Origin: Closterium sp. Naga37s-1
Lineage: Eukaryota; Streptophyta; Zygnematophyceae; Desmidiales; Closteriaceae
DNA length: 64,000 nt
Assembly (NCBI GenBank): GCA_947471745.1
Contig: CANJKZ010000768.1
Coordinates: forward strand, 2,797,001 to 2,861,000
Reading direction: 5' to 3'
Below the pieces are notes generated by a model that was not told where the DNA came from, made no database searches, and worked only from the letters and a program-made list of their open reading frames with translations. The position numbers were made by a program, and so were the translations under genes. Shown piece after piece: positions 1 to 9,603 of the stretch (its first letter is position 1; the number at the start of each line of letters is the position of its first letter).

Positions 1-2097
1 CTTGCTGAGCGTCGTGCGCCTGCGTCTCGCCCTGCGTCGCCTGTTCGTGCTATTCGCGCTAGTCGTCGTGTTCCGCGTCAGCGTCCTCCTGCGGTCCCGG
101 GCACGCATCAGATGGCACTGCGTCCTTCCACTGCTCTGCAGCGTGTCCCTTTGCCGTCTCCTCCTGAGTCCTCTCTTCCTGCTCTTGCTGACCCGGCGTC
201 TGACTCCCTTCGTGCTGCCAGTCCTACTGTCACGCGTCTCCTGGCTACTGTTGTCACTGACCCTTCCTTTGAGTCCACTGCTGCGTCTGCCTTAGTTGCT
301 GAGCTTGTCGACTTCGCTGCTCACTGTCGTCTAGACTACGCCGCGAGTCTAATTGCTGAGTCTGAGTGTGTCTGTCCTCCGTCCGTCGGGGGTGAGTGTG
401 CTCTTAGCACGGACGTCCTTGAGGACAGGCAGGAGGAGTTCCAGTGTTTTGCTGCTGCTTTGCCTCATCTCGTGTCCATGCTGATTGCCCCTGAGGGAGA
501 CCCGGATGCACCAGACATCCCGACTCCTCGATCGTACGCTGAGGCGATCGAGGGTCCCTACTCCTCACAGTGGCAGTCAGCCATGGACGCAGAGATGGCT
601 TCCTGGAAGTCCACAGGCACCTACGTCGACGAGGTTCCCCCACCTAGGGCGAACATCGTCAGTGGCATGTGGATTTTCAGGGTGAAACGGCCGCCGGGTT
701 CTCCGCCTGTCTTCAAGGCGCGTTACGTGGCTCGAGGCTTCAGTCAGCGGCAGGGAGTTGACTACTTTCAGACCTTCTCTCCCACCCCGAAGATGACCAC
801 TCTTCGGGTGCTGCTGCACATAGCCGCTCAGCGTGACTACGAGCTTCACTCTCTTGACTTCAGCACAACTTTCTTGCAGGGCAGCCTGCATGAGGAGATC
901 TGGCTGCGCCGCCCACCTGGCTTCACTGGGTCGTTTCCTCCTGGTACCCAGTGGAGCCTCCGGCGGCCAGTCTACGGTCTCCGCCAGGCGCCCCGTGAGT
1001 GGCACAACACACTGAGGACTACACTTGCGGCTCTTGGGTTTGCTCCTTCTACTGCCGACCCGTCGCTGTTTCTGCGCACCGACACCTCTTTGCCGCCGTT
1101 CTACATCCTCGTGTACGTCGACGACTTGGTCTTTGCCACTGCTGACACTGCTGGACTCGCCCACGTGAAGTCCGAGCTGCAGAAGAGACACACGTGCACA
1201 GACCTGGGTGAACTGCGCAGCTACCTTGGCTTGCAGATCACCCGGGACAGAGCACAGCGCACCATTACCCTGACTCAGTCACACATGGTGCAGCAGGTCC
1301 TTCAGCGCTTCGACTTCACGTACTCCTCGCCTCAGGCCACTCCTCTGTCTACTCGCCACTCGCTCTCAGCTCTGCCTTCGGATGAGTCCGTAGAGCCGAG
1401 TGGCCTGTACCCAGAGCTTGTTGGCTGCCTCATGTACCTGATGACCTGCACACGACCTGACCTTACATACCCTCTTAGCATCCTGGCACGCTATGTTGCT
1501 CCTGGGAGACACCGACCAGAGCACATGGCTGCAGCGAAGAGGGTGTTGCGCTACTTGTGCAGTACGTCGGGCATGGGGCTAGTGCTTGGAGGGCGGCGTT
1601 CAGTGGTCCTCACAGGTCACGCAGACGCTTCTTGGGCTGACGACCAGGCTACGCAGCGGTCGTCACAGGGTTACACCTTCAGCCTTGGTTCTGGCTGTGT
1701 TTCGTGGCGGTCTACCCGCTCGTCTTCTGTTCTCGGCTCCAGCTGTGAGGCTGAGATCTACGCGGGGGCCATGGCTGCACAGGAGCTACGCTTGCTCACC
1801 TACCTGCTGACTGACCTAGGAGAGCGGCCTCGTTCTCCTCCAGTTCTGTACGTAGACAACAAGGCCATGTTGGCCTTGTGTCGGGAGCACAGACTGGAGC
1901 ACAGAACGAAGCACATTGCTCTTCGCTACTTCCTTGCTCGTGAGCTACAGCAGCGTGGTCAGCTGCGCCTTGCTTACGTGGCCTCTCAGGCCAACACTGC
2001 TGATATCTTTACCAAGGCACTTCAGCCTTGTGATCATCAGCGCTTTTGTACGATGCTAGGTCTTGTGCCTACTTGGCCTCACTTGCTTACTTCTTGA
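1..2097 (+). CDS. Copia polyprotein C-terminal part: reverse transcriptase and RNase H
   Basis: The frame is open from base 1, so the CDS is 5'-truncated by the window; 698 codons are visible, ending in TGA. A Ser/Pro/Arg-rich linker (about residues 1-190) precedes the copia RT, which starts near the ANIVSGMWIFRVKR motif. The catalytic YVDDL is at about residue 372. RNase H follows with ADASWADD, SSCEAEIY and LYVDNKAM carrying the acidic active-site residues, and a C-terminal HRTKHI-type segment typical of Ty1/copia. RT-RNase H copies element RNA into DNA inside a virus-like particle. There is no stop or frameshift in the visible part, unlike the two related elements in the window. Family assignment is firm; current activity is unknown. 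Confidence 0.95.
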   Translation, partial: LAERRAPASRPASPVRAIRASRRVPRQRPPAVPGTHQMALRPSTALQRVPLPSPPESSLPALADPASDSLRAASPTVTRLLATVVTDPSFESTAASALVAELVDFAAHCRLDYAASLIAESECVCPPSVGGECALSTDVLEDRQEEFQCFAAALPHLVSMLIAPEGDPDAPDIPTPRSYAEAIEGPYSSQWQSAMDAEMASWKSTGTYVDEVPPPRANIVSGMWIFRVKRPPGSPPVFKARYVARGFSQRQGVDYFQTFSPTPKMTTLRVLLHIAAQRDYELHSLDFSTTFLQGSLHEEIWLRRPPGFTGSFPPGTQWSLRRPVYGLRQAPREWHNTLRTTLAALGFAPSTADPSLFLRTDTSLPPFYILVYVDDLVFATADTAGLAHVKSELQKRHTCTDLGELRSYLGLQITRDRAQRTITLTQSHMVQQVLQRFDFTYSSPQATPLSTRHSLSALPSDESVEPSGLYPELVGCLMYLMTCTRPDLTYPLSILARYVAPGRHRPEHMAAAKRVLRYLCSTSGMGLVLGGRRSVVLTGHADASWADDQATQRSSQGYTFSLGSGCVSWRSTRSSSVLGSSCEAEIYAGAMAAQELRLLTYLLTDLGERPRSPPVLYVDNKAMLALCREHRLEHRTKHIALRYFLARELQQRGQLRLAYVASQANTADIFTKALQPCDHQRFCTMLGLVPTWPHLLTS

Positions 2098-2273
2098 CCT
2101 TGCTTGTACTGTGTTCTATATATACCTGCACTTGCTTGTTTACCTTTATATATATGATCCTGCATGTGAACTGGCCTTGTGGCCTTGAACCTGTACTCGG
2201 AATGTGTGGTGACGTTGTGATCCACCCTGAGCTTGCTTTGCTTTGCTTGACTGGTCTTGTGACCCCTTGTTCT

Positions 2274-2296
2274 CCCCCACTTTGCCTATGGGGGTG
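2274..2296 (+). promoter_or_regulatory. Polypurine tract within a stem-loop, copia I
   Basis: The sequence pairs CCCCCA (2274-2279) with TGGGGG (2289-2294) around a 9-nt loop and ends two bases before the LTR. The purine half is the expected plus-strand primer (PPT). The same hairpin lies next to the 3' LTR of both minus-strand copia elements and of the 2.13-kb non-coding element. Confidence 0.7.
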
Positions 2297-2427
2297 TGTC
2301 AGACTTATATGCTATAGTCTGTGTAGGCTGTAGTGGGGTAGACAATATGGGGTACAACACTTTTAGGTTTTCCTACTTGTACCCACCTGTTTCCTAGTGC
2401 ATTCATTCCTTGTTCTTATTCTCACAC
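2297..2427 (+). repeat. 3' LTR of copia I
   Basis: It starts TGTCAG right after the PPT and ends about CTCACA, roughly 131 bp. It contains the pair GGGTACAA (2350-2357) and TTGTACCC (2377-2384), also found in the outer copia LTRs. The right edge is set by the resumption of the DIRS reading frame and could be off by about 2 bp. Confidence 0.8.
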
Positions 2428-2631
2428 GAGGGTCATGTCCGCCGTGGGGAGGAATAGGAGGTTCACCTTTGCACAAAAGGCTCGAAACTTGACCCAGTAT
2501 GGCTCGTATGTTCGGATTGTTGAGTCGGCCCGAGACTGTGAGAGCATCTTTAGAAGCTGGACTTGTAGCTTCGGCAACACGTCTGCGCACAAGCGTATGG
2601 GCGGGTTAGTTAAAGACCACTCGTAGTGCAA
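2428..2631 (-). pseudogene. DIRS tyrosine recombinase, N-terminal fragment
   Basis: About 65 residues include SRADSTIRTYEPYWVKFRAF, the core-binding (SAM-like) N-terminal domain typical of phage-integrase-family recombinases in DIRS elements. The catalytic domain with the R-H-R-Y residues is missing: the frame runs into the copia I LTR at 2427. In DIRS elements this enzyme inserts circular DNA copies. The frame overlaps the end of the RT/RNase H frame by about 25 bases, in a different phase, as is usual in DIRS elements. Confidence 0.75.
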
Positions 2632-4740
2632 TGATTGTGCTATGAGGCAGTCCTGTGCCTGAGAAGGCAGTGCGGTGCGTTCCTACTGCTAGGCATTGGC
2701 TGCCGTGCGTCAGGGGAATGTGCGCTCTGATGTGCGAGGCCCAGTTTGGTGGGGAGGGTCGTAAGAGTGGCCACCAGTTTGCCCCCGTCCAGTGTGGGGC
2801 AATTAGGGTGAGTAAGGCGTGGGTGCGTTGTGCGTGGTGGATGACTGCTGGGATCAGCTGGGGTGGTGGGAACGCGAAGCCATTCTCGACTGTCCATGAG
2901 CATGAGAATGCATCAACCGCAGTAGCCTCTGGGTGGGGGATCTTTGAGCAAAATCGTGGCAGATGCAAGTTGCGATGGTTCGCGAAGAGATCGATTGAGT
3001 GGGGTCCCCAGCGGCGATCAAGGATTCGGAACCATGGTTGCTTCAGTGAGTAATCGTCATGGTCGATCCGTTTCGACAGCTCGTCGGCATGGGAGTTAAG
3101 CTCGCGCGGGATCCATTCGACAATTAGTCGAGTGCCGAGCTCCATGCAGGTGCAAATGATGTCCTTTTAAGCGTTGGTCAGGTCGGGGGTGCGGGAACCG
3201 CCTTTGCGAAGGATGAAGAAGACCCCTTGGTTGTCCACCCTCACGAGCACGTGTTTCTGTTGGACCTTGTTCGTGTACGTTCGGAGGGCCCAGAGGACAC
3301 CTTCGATTTCCCGTCGGGTGCTGGACGTTACGTGCAATGGTTCTGGCATGGCTGCACTAGCTTCTTCGAGTTCGCCAGGGAAGGTGAGCAGAGTGGCACC
3401 CCAACTGTGGGAACTGGCGTCCACGTGGATTACGGAGTCGTAACTATTCCGGACGTGGAATGGTGCGCCGTTGAATCTGTCGAACTCCTCGAGCCAGAAT
3501 TGCAGCTCCTCGGCCACAGGTGGGGAAATGCTCATACTGCTTCCCCAGGATGGCGCGTCGTTGATCGCTTGTAACATGGCGTGGCTGAATGCGCGCGCCG
3601 TGGCACCTAGCGCGACAGCCATTGACGCGAGCGTGCCAGTGATTCTAGCCAGGTGGCGGACTGGAACCTGTCGACGTGCTTTGCTTGCGCCCAGGAGATT
3701 GAGAATGTGTGCATGAAGTGATGCTCGTCGATCTGTGCCAATGGAGAATTGTCAGGAGTTGGTATCCAGCTCGACGCCCAAGAATCGCAGGTGTTGTGAC
3801 GGTGATAGCTGCGACTTTTTCGCGTTGATCACCAGGCCCGCCATCTTGAGGTCCAAGATTATCATCTGGCACGTTGCTTGTGCATGTGCCTTGGACGTGC
3901 ATAAAAACAGGATGTCGTCCACATAGGGTACAACTCGGATGCCTTGTTCGCGCCAGCGCCTGGCTAGTTGTTTGATGAGTTGTGTGGAGACAAATGGTGC
4001 TGTCGCGAGGCCGAAGGGCAATGAGCGAAAAGAGTACGTGCTCCCCTCAAATTCGAAGCCGAGGAATTTCCAGCATGAGTGGTGTATGTCGATGTGATGG
4101 TATTCGGATTTGAGGTCGATGGAGAACATCCAGTCTCCTATGCGTGCCAGGTCGGCAACGCGGCTTAGCCCTTCGTATTTGAATTTTGGGATGATTAGTT
4201 GCGCGTTCACTTTCCAGAGGTCGAGAATAAGCCTGCATTTGTCACGTTGCTCAACCACGTTGAGTGGGCTGATGCATGTGAGTTCCGCTGCTGGGGTAGC
4301 TACCGCCGCTTTGGTCTCTATCAGTTCGCGAATGGCAGTGCGTGTGAATGCCGCGTGTGTGTGCGCGCCGAGATGGTTGCGCTCGTGAAACGGTTGTGGA
4401 GGGTTGTGGCTCCATGGTAGCCAGTAGCCGTTGGCGATGACCGAGAGGATGAGGCTACTTGGGCACCACGAGCCCCACCATGCAAGGGTTGCGCGAAGCC
4501 GCCCGCACATTTGCGTGACGGTCTTGTCTGTGACGGCGAATTCGTACGGATCGTCGTCGTCGAACACCTCATGGCGTATTGCCGCTCCATGTTTGCGGAG
4601 TGACAATGGAGCGGGAATGCGAAATGAGGTTCTTATAGATATGATTTCCAGCCTTCGTGCGTGAAATGTCAGTGCATGCGATGAATGCGTGCTTGTTGAC
4701 CCATTCGAATACCATTTGTCACCCCTAGCATCCGCATTGT
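2606..4740 (-). pseudogene. DIRS reverse transcriptase / RNase H, broken
   Basis: Three open segments in series carry the parts of one protein. The segment 4740-3752 has the RT (RLILDLWKVNAQL, SLPFGLATAPF, catalytic YVDDI, then FLGVELDT). The segment 3622-3167 has the first RNase H part (VIHVDASSHSWGA, TSSTRREIEG, VRVDNQGVFFIL). The segment 3145-2606 has EWIPRELNSHADELSK and the DIRS-type tail with DLFA, PWFRILDRRWG and ENGFAFPP. The breaks between segments are frameshifts or stops, so it is non-functional. The start is uncertain because the frame reads straight through the poly-A tract. Confidence 0.85.
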
Positions 4741-4742
4741 AC

Positions 4743-4744
<2 letters not shown>

Positions 4745-4792
<48 letters not shown>
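4745..4792. repeat. Poly-T tract, 48 bases
   Basis: Uninterrupted run of T. On the minus strand it is a poly-A run just upstream of the DIRS RT, so it is not a 3' tail of that element. Length may be affected by sequencing error. Confidence 0.95.
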
Positions 4793-4916
4793 CAATCCAC
4801 CAACCAAGGTGCGGGTGTGAGTCTTTCCGCATGGTCACGTGGCCACAACAGGGCTTTGCGTGTCCTCCTTTTGAGTTCCCTCCCTCTCCTTCTCCTTGTT
4901 TATCTTTAGCTTGCCC

Positions 4917-4920
<4 letters not shown>

Positions 4921-5012
<92 letters not shown>
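4921..5012. repeat. (TC)n microsatellite
   Basis: Perfect TC dinucleotide run of 92 bp. Both strands are open in all frames, which gives spurious SLSLSL or REREREE reading frames. Confidence 0.97.
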
Positions 5013-5013
<1 letters not shown>

Positions 5014-5090
5014 AATGGGCCTTGCATTAATAACTGGGGTGTTACAAAGATAGATGCAAAGCATGCAGCAACATACAACCAAGCAAACAA

Positions 5091-5201
<111 letters not shown>

Positions 5202-5409
5202 ATTACAGAAATCATTTTCTGTAATTCAATCAGCCGATTTCACTTTATATGGGGTGCGCAAGAATATTTAGCTTGGGGCTGAAGCGGAAACGGGTTTCCT
5301 ACTTTCGAGACGAAGTCAACTGAGGTCTCGACCAAAGAGAGCGAGCCATGGGGGAAATGGTGGTGTTCTGAGTGGGAGGGGCGAAATCAGTTCAGCCCCT
5401 TCATTTCGA

Positions 5410-5728
5410 CCAATGGGAGCAAGGCAGGGATGAAAACGTGGTGTTCAGAGTGGGAGGGGCGAACTGAACATTGACCAATGAGGTTGCAGTTCGCTACTCA
5501 AAAGGTGAGTTCGGATTTGGGTGGGTGCAAGTTCGAGTTGAGTGCTTTCTGGACCAATGAGAGCGAGCGGTTCTTGCCCAAGATGCAAGTTCGAATTGAG
5601 AGTGAGTTTGCAGCTGTTCGTACCACTAGTTTTGGGGGAATGGGATTGGCTGATGTTCGTGCGGCGAGTTCGGTTCATTAGCAAGCAATCAGCTGCTCGC
5701 GCTGCGACTTCCGAAGGGATCTGATTGG
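5410..5728. promoter_or_regulatory. Cluster of CCAAT motifs (possible regulatory region)
   Basis: CCAAT occurs at 5410, 5475 and 5554 on the plus strand and as ATTGG at 5645 and 5724, spaced 65-91 bp apart in imperfectly repeated DNA (AGTGGGAGGGGCGAA appears twice). No gene begins next to it: the closest ORF, at 6486-7430, points toward it. It may be a decayed promoter or LTR, or chance. Confidence 0.25.
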
Positions 5729-6485
5729 TCGCTGCTCATGCAGCGTGTTCATTTCGTCAGTTTGCGAGCAGCTGTTCGCGACACGTGGGAGCAACGCAAG
5801 TGTTAACATGCTCGCGACATGTTATTTAACTCGGATCGAGTTGGCGTTCACGCCTCGAAAGCAAAGCACAGGTGGTGAGCACCAGTTGGGTGCTGATTGA
5901 GTTGCTGATCGAGTCGAAGCTGATCGCCACCGACATATTGACTCGTGCAGAATTCGAACGGGCTTCATCGTAACCGTTCGTAAATGGCGCGAAGTGAAAT
6001 GTTCGAATCGCCGCCGTCGCAACTCAGCGCGCGCGATTTTCGAATTATTTCGGCAACGCTTCGAGAGCGTTCCAGGTCAGGAAATAATATGGAGGGAAAG
6101 CTCAATGTGTGTTCGCGCTACGAGTATGGAAACAAAGAAACGTAAAACAGGGTAGGAAACTAGAATTATCAAGCCCTAGTATAAAGTTGTTTGTCCTTGC
6201 TTGTTTTAGCAATAACTTGAGTGGATTTCTTTCTCTCGTACTTGCTGCAATAACGCCTTCAGTGTTCAAAGTTTTGACAACGCCTAGAAAGGAATGCCTG
6301 CGACAATGGAAGCACGCCCCATGGAAGCCATGGAAGCCACCCGTGGGCGGCGGTCCACGCTTTGGGGTGTATGACGTCGGCCCATGCCCTCCAACGCGGT
6401 GGGAACGAGTGTACGCGCCCTCCGCGCGATCCATAGCCGCCACAACAGCCGCTTGCTTGAACGGGCGGAAAGTCAGGAGACTCTT
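5729..6485. other. Intergenic, no gene recognised
   Basis: Short ORFs on both strands show no recognisable motif or consistent codon pattern. It would be the 3' flank of the minus-strand ORF that ends at 6486. Confidence 0.5.
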
Positions 6486-7430
6486 CTATTGGTAGAGGTT
6501 GAATCGCTTCGCCACGCGGTCGTCGGTGTGGTCCTCGACTTGAAACATCACAAAACGCTCCGAAATGTAGTCGAGGGCGTTCATGACCATTTCGAGTCCG
6601 CCCGCCGTGTCGTCGTGCTGCAGCTTGTACTCCGCGTGTTTCAGGTAGGCCCTCACGTCCTCCAGGGGCTCCGCCTTCGCGTGCACGAACGCCTTCATGA
6701 AGTTTGCCGCCGAAAAGGTGGGGGTGGTGGAAGGAAGGGGGGGGAGATTTTCCATGGATGTGGCATTTACTGCGTTGATCGGAGCCTCACCAGCGTCGTC
6801 GTCAGAGTCGTCGGAGTCGTGGTCATCGGCTGCGGCTTCGGGAACGCTGGTAGCTACCTCCTTGTTGTGGCGGCGTGTTGATGCTCCTTTCGCTCCCTTC
6901 TCCTTCTTCAAATTTTCGTCTTTAGCCGAAATTGATGCCGCCGGTTGTGTAGTTTCGGCTTCAATGGCGCTGGCGGGTCGATGCTGTAACAGGGACAGGA
7001 GCGCCTTGACTTGGTCCGGGGTCAACGCCTGGGTCAAGTCCGGGTCAACGGTCGCGTCAGACGAGGCGGCCGTACGGCGCCTCTGGCGCTGGCGCGACTG
7101 CCTGTGGGGCGCGTGTGCCTCAGGCGCGTGCTCCGCGTCAGTCGCGTGTGGCGCCACGTTCGCCACTAGTGCCATGGCTGCCACTGGCGCAACAGGCGCT
7201 ACAGGCGCCACAGGCGCTGAAGGGTGCTGCTGGTGCCGCTCGGCGTTTTTGTTGACCTCGAGCCCGCCCAGCAGCACGTCGACAGCTGTTGGGGCGGACG
7301 TTTCGCCGTCTGCCCGGCGCTTGTTGCGGCGCTCGCCCGACATTTCCCGGGCGTTACGATCGGTGTCGGAAATATTCGAGTCGTTGACGGCGGTGTTGTT
7401 CGCGTGGTTAAGTGTCGGCGTAGCAGCCAT
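6486..7430 (-). CDS. Hypothetical protein, disordered N-terminus
   Basis: An intact 314-codon frame starts at an ATG and ends TAG. I do not recognise it. Residues 1-160 are polar and low in complexity (RRNKRRAD, five VAP-type triplets at about 73-85, RQSRQRQRRRT). An acidic stretch DDHDSDDSDDDAGEA lies near 205-220. The last 85 residues look folded and helical (FSAANFMKAFVHAKAEPLED, YLKHAEYKLQ, LDYISERFVMFQVED). The charged, disordered layout with a helical end would fit either a host nuclear protein or the Gag-like first ORF of an unrecognised retroelement. No intron signal is needed to keep it open. There are no neighbours in its orientation. Confidence 0.45.
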   Translation of the reverse strand: MAATPTLNHANNTAVNDSNISDTDRNAREMSGERRNKRRADGETSAPTAVDVLLGGLEVNKNAERHQQHPSAPVAPVAPVAPVAAMALVANVAPHATDAEHAPEAHAPHRQSRQRQRRRTAASSDATVDPDLTQALTPDQVKALLSLLQHRPASAIEAETTQPAASISAKDENLKKEKGAKGASTRRHNKEVATSVPEAAADDHDSDDSDDDAGEAPINAVNATSMENLPPLPSTTPTFSAANFMKAFVHAKAEPLEDVRAYLKHAEYKLQHDDTAGGLEMVMNALDYISERFVMFQVEDHTDDRVAKRFNLYQ

Positions 7431-8829
7431 AGTCGAGCGGTTGTGGTTGAGAATGTCAGCTAATAAAGTTGAAGGTGAAACGCCTCTCGGTAGAGAGCGA
7501 GTTCTAGCCAGCTTGAACGGAAAACTAGAAATGAGCTCGAGGAACTAAGAGTTGCATGAGCCGTTGGAAAATGAGAGACGTGGGTGGAGGGAAATGAGCT
7601 CCAACCCACGATTTGTAGTTGGAGAAGGGCGTTTAGCGCGCTTCGACGATGCCAAATCTGCGTTACAGGCAACTGCGCTTTCGAAATACGTAATTTTAAA
7701 AAACACTTCGTCTGTTTAAAAATTATCATGTTGTGAAAGTGAGTGAGGTGGCCGGAATAGCTAATGACGAAACCCTACTACAGAAATGTCATGAAAATGG
7801 AAACTACACAATATATAGTGAGGGACCTTAGATAGGTAGGGACCTCGGAAGGCGCTGAGTGTGGGCTAGATATATCTCTACGTCATTTAAGGGGGGCTTC
7901 TATACAATGTCATAAGGGGCCTTCATTAACGAGATCCTAGATCCCACCACGAGCCATCTCATCCATTCGCAACCATTCGCTCTTGTTGTCGCCAGGCAAC
8001 CGACCTAGCCAGAGCGAGATCCATCCGTTGGTCCAGCACAATCATCACAGATATTGACACATGCACTGTCTACCATCCACCAATTCGCGAGAATGCCTAT
8101 CAACTTTGTGCAACCATCGGTCTTATCGCTAGCCCATCGCACATATCTTGATGAGGACATTCTGGGAGCCACAATCCCCACCACCGCGCTTCTCCCAAGC
8201 AGATCCTATGGCCCCAATGCACTGTAGCAGGACTAGTCACACAATTTTCCCAAACATCCGTAGTCTCCATCTCCCTCCCTCAGCGTACTTTAGCGAATTC
8301 TTTTGTTTCGTTAAAACAAAAAAGATTGCGAGGGCGCTTGTACAAAGATATCTACAAAACCATTGGTCGCGAAACATGCTATCACGATTTGTTGTAACCA
8401 CCCTTCTTCCCCTTGCGCGAATGGGTCACCCTTGGGAATTCATACAGGCGGTCATTGAAACCAGGCTGCTTCAAGTTGAAGAGTTGGGATTTGAGAGGGG
8501 AGGCGAGGAGAGGAGACTGATGAGCCTGTGCGAGATCGGGAATGGCTGCTGGGAGCGTTTGGCGAGTCGAACCAGTGCCATTGCCGCGGCGTGATTCTTT
8601 ACGTCCTTCGATACTGCGGAGAAAACTACTACAACGGGAGCTAGACTACGGGCTAGGCACGGGTGCTCGTGTGATCTCTGCGTTCGTTGGTCCTTAGTCG
8701 TTTTCCTAGTGCACACACTGCTTGTGGATTCACGGGGCAATTTGGCAAGAGTTTCACTAGAGAAAGTTGACAACAATGGTACAAATAAGTTGGCATGGCA
8801 AGACTACATCAGAGCTAGCATTCAGGTCG
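7431..8829. other. Intergenic and upstream region of ICME-like copy A
   Basis: From about 8003 the sequence matches the region upstream of copy C (from about 46,720): both contain closely similar text around ATCCATCCG, a CAACCATCGGT block and a later GAGATCGGGA...GAGTCGAACCAG block (8532-8595). This shows that the duplicated unit includes over 1 kb of 5' flank. From 7431 to about 8000 I see nothing recognisable. Confidence 0.5.
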
Positions 8830-9279
8830 GTCGACTGCCAGCGCAGCATGGTCGACCGCGTTCCAGCACGACTTGGTCGACCGCGCTCCAGCAGTGCAAA
8901 GTCGATGGCATGCCAACGCTGCAGGTCGACGGCGTGCCAACGTAGCTCCCGCAGTACAGCATCGCACCAGCTTCGCAGGTGCTCGCAGATGATTGGCGTG
9001 CCGAGCCCTGTCACCTGCACAGCGCACACACCAAGTCAACCTGGCGCTGACTACTGCATCTGATCAGCCACGTCGACTCGGGATACCACCACCGAGGTCG
9101 GACTCGCCAACTTTGCCTGGGCGACCGTCGCACTCCTCCACAGAACCTCGTCACCCAGGTAACCTGGTCGACCGGGCAACCACGTCGACCAGCTGCTCCT
9201 GTATGTGCCCGTCGACCTCCCAAGTCGACGTCCACCTAAAGTCGACCTTACCAGTGATGTCGACCTGGAGCTGGTCGAC
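8830..9279. repeat. Cluster of twelve GTCGAC palindromes
   Basis: GTCGAC starts at 8830, 8851, 8876, 8925, 9072, 9167, 9184, 9211, 9224, 9241, 9259 and 9274, with variants such as GTCGAT between. The cluster lies in a roughly 650-bp segment (about 8640-9287) that is absent from the corresponding place upstream of copy C, where the flanking text is contiguous up to GTCCAGAGATTA. Its role is unknown. Confidence 0.7.
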
Positions 9280-9603
9280 TAGGGGCGTGTCCAGAGATTA
9301 AGACTCAAGTCCCAAACGTTGGAGCGGTTCTCTCAGAGACGCGGAGAGAGCGACAAAGAGATAGACCAGGCTGTGGTTCCACAGGATCCATCTGGGGCCA
9401 TCCGACCACGATCTCGCGACAAAGGTCTCGAGTGACTCAACACGCCCAGTTGCCCGCCGTTCCCAATCTCTCGCTTCCTTCAGACCCGTCCCTGCCGCAC
9501 TCAACGCTGCTCTTTTGCTCCTTGGGCCACACCATTCTATACATGGCTCCTCGCGTTCCGCTTCGTCCTGCTCTTCTCGCCGCGATCTAGAGATTCTAAC
9601 GAA

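Larger units (their letters stand above)
1..2427 (+). mobile_element. Ty1/copia element I, 3' portion
   Basis: The window opens inside a copia polyprotein and runs through its RT and RNase H domains, a short 3' UTR, a polypurine hairpin and a 3' LTR ending near 2427. Gag, protease and integrase lie to the left of the window. The element sits inside a DIRS-like tyrosine recombinase gene on the opposite strand, whose reading frame resumes at 2428. The 5' LTR and target duplication cannot be checked here. The protein is closely related to, but not identical with, the two minus-strand copia elements at 13.7-26.7 kb. Confidence 0.93.
2428..4740 (-). mobile_element. DIRS-like retroelement fragment
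   Basis: Read on the minus strand, RT, RNase H and the beginning of a tyrosine recombinase follow each other in the order known for DIRS elements, with no integrase of the LTR type. The reading frames are broken, and the recombinase is cut by copia I at 2427/2428. Terminal repeats of the element are not visible. The upstream end merges into a poly-T (poly-A on this strand) tract at 4745-4792. Confidence 0.8.
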
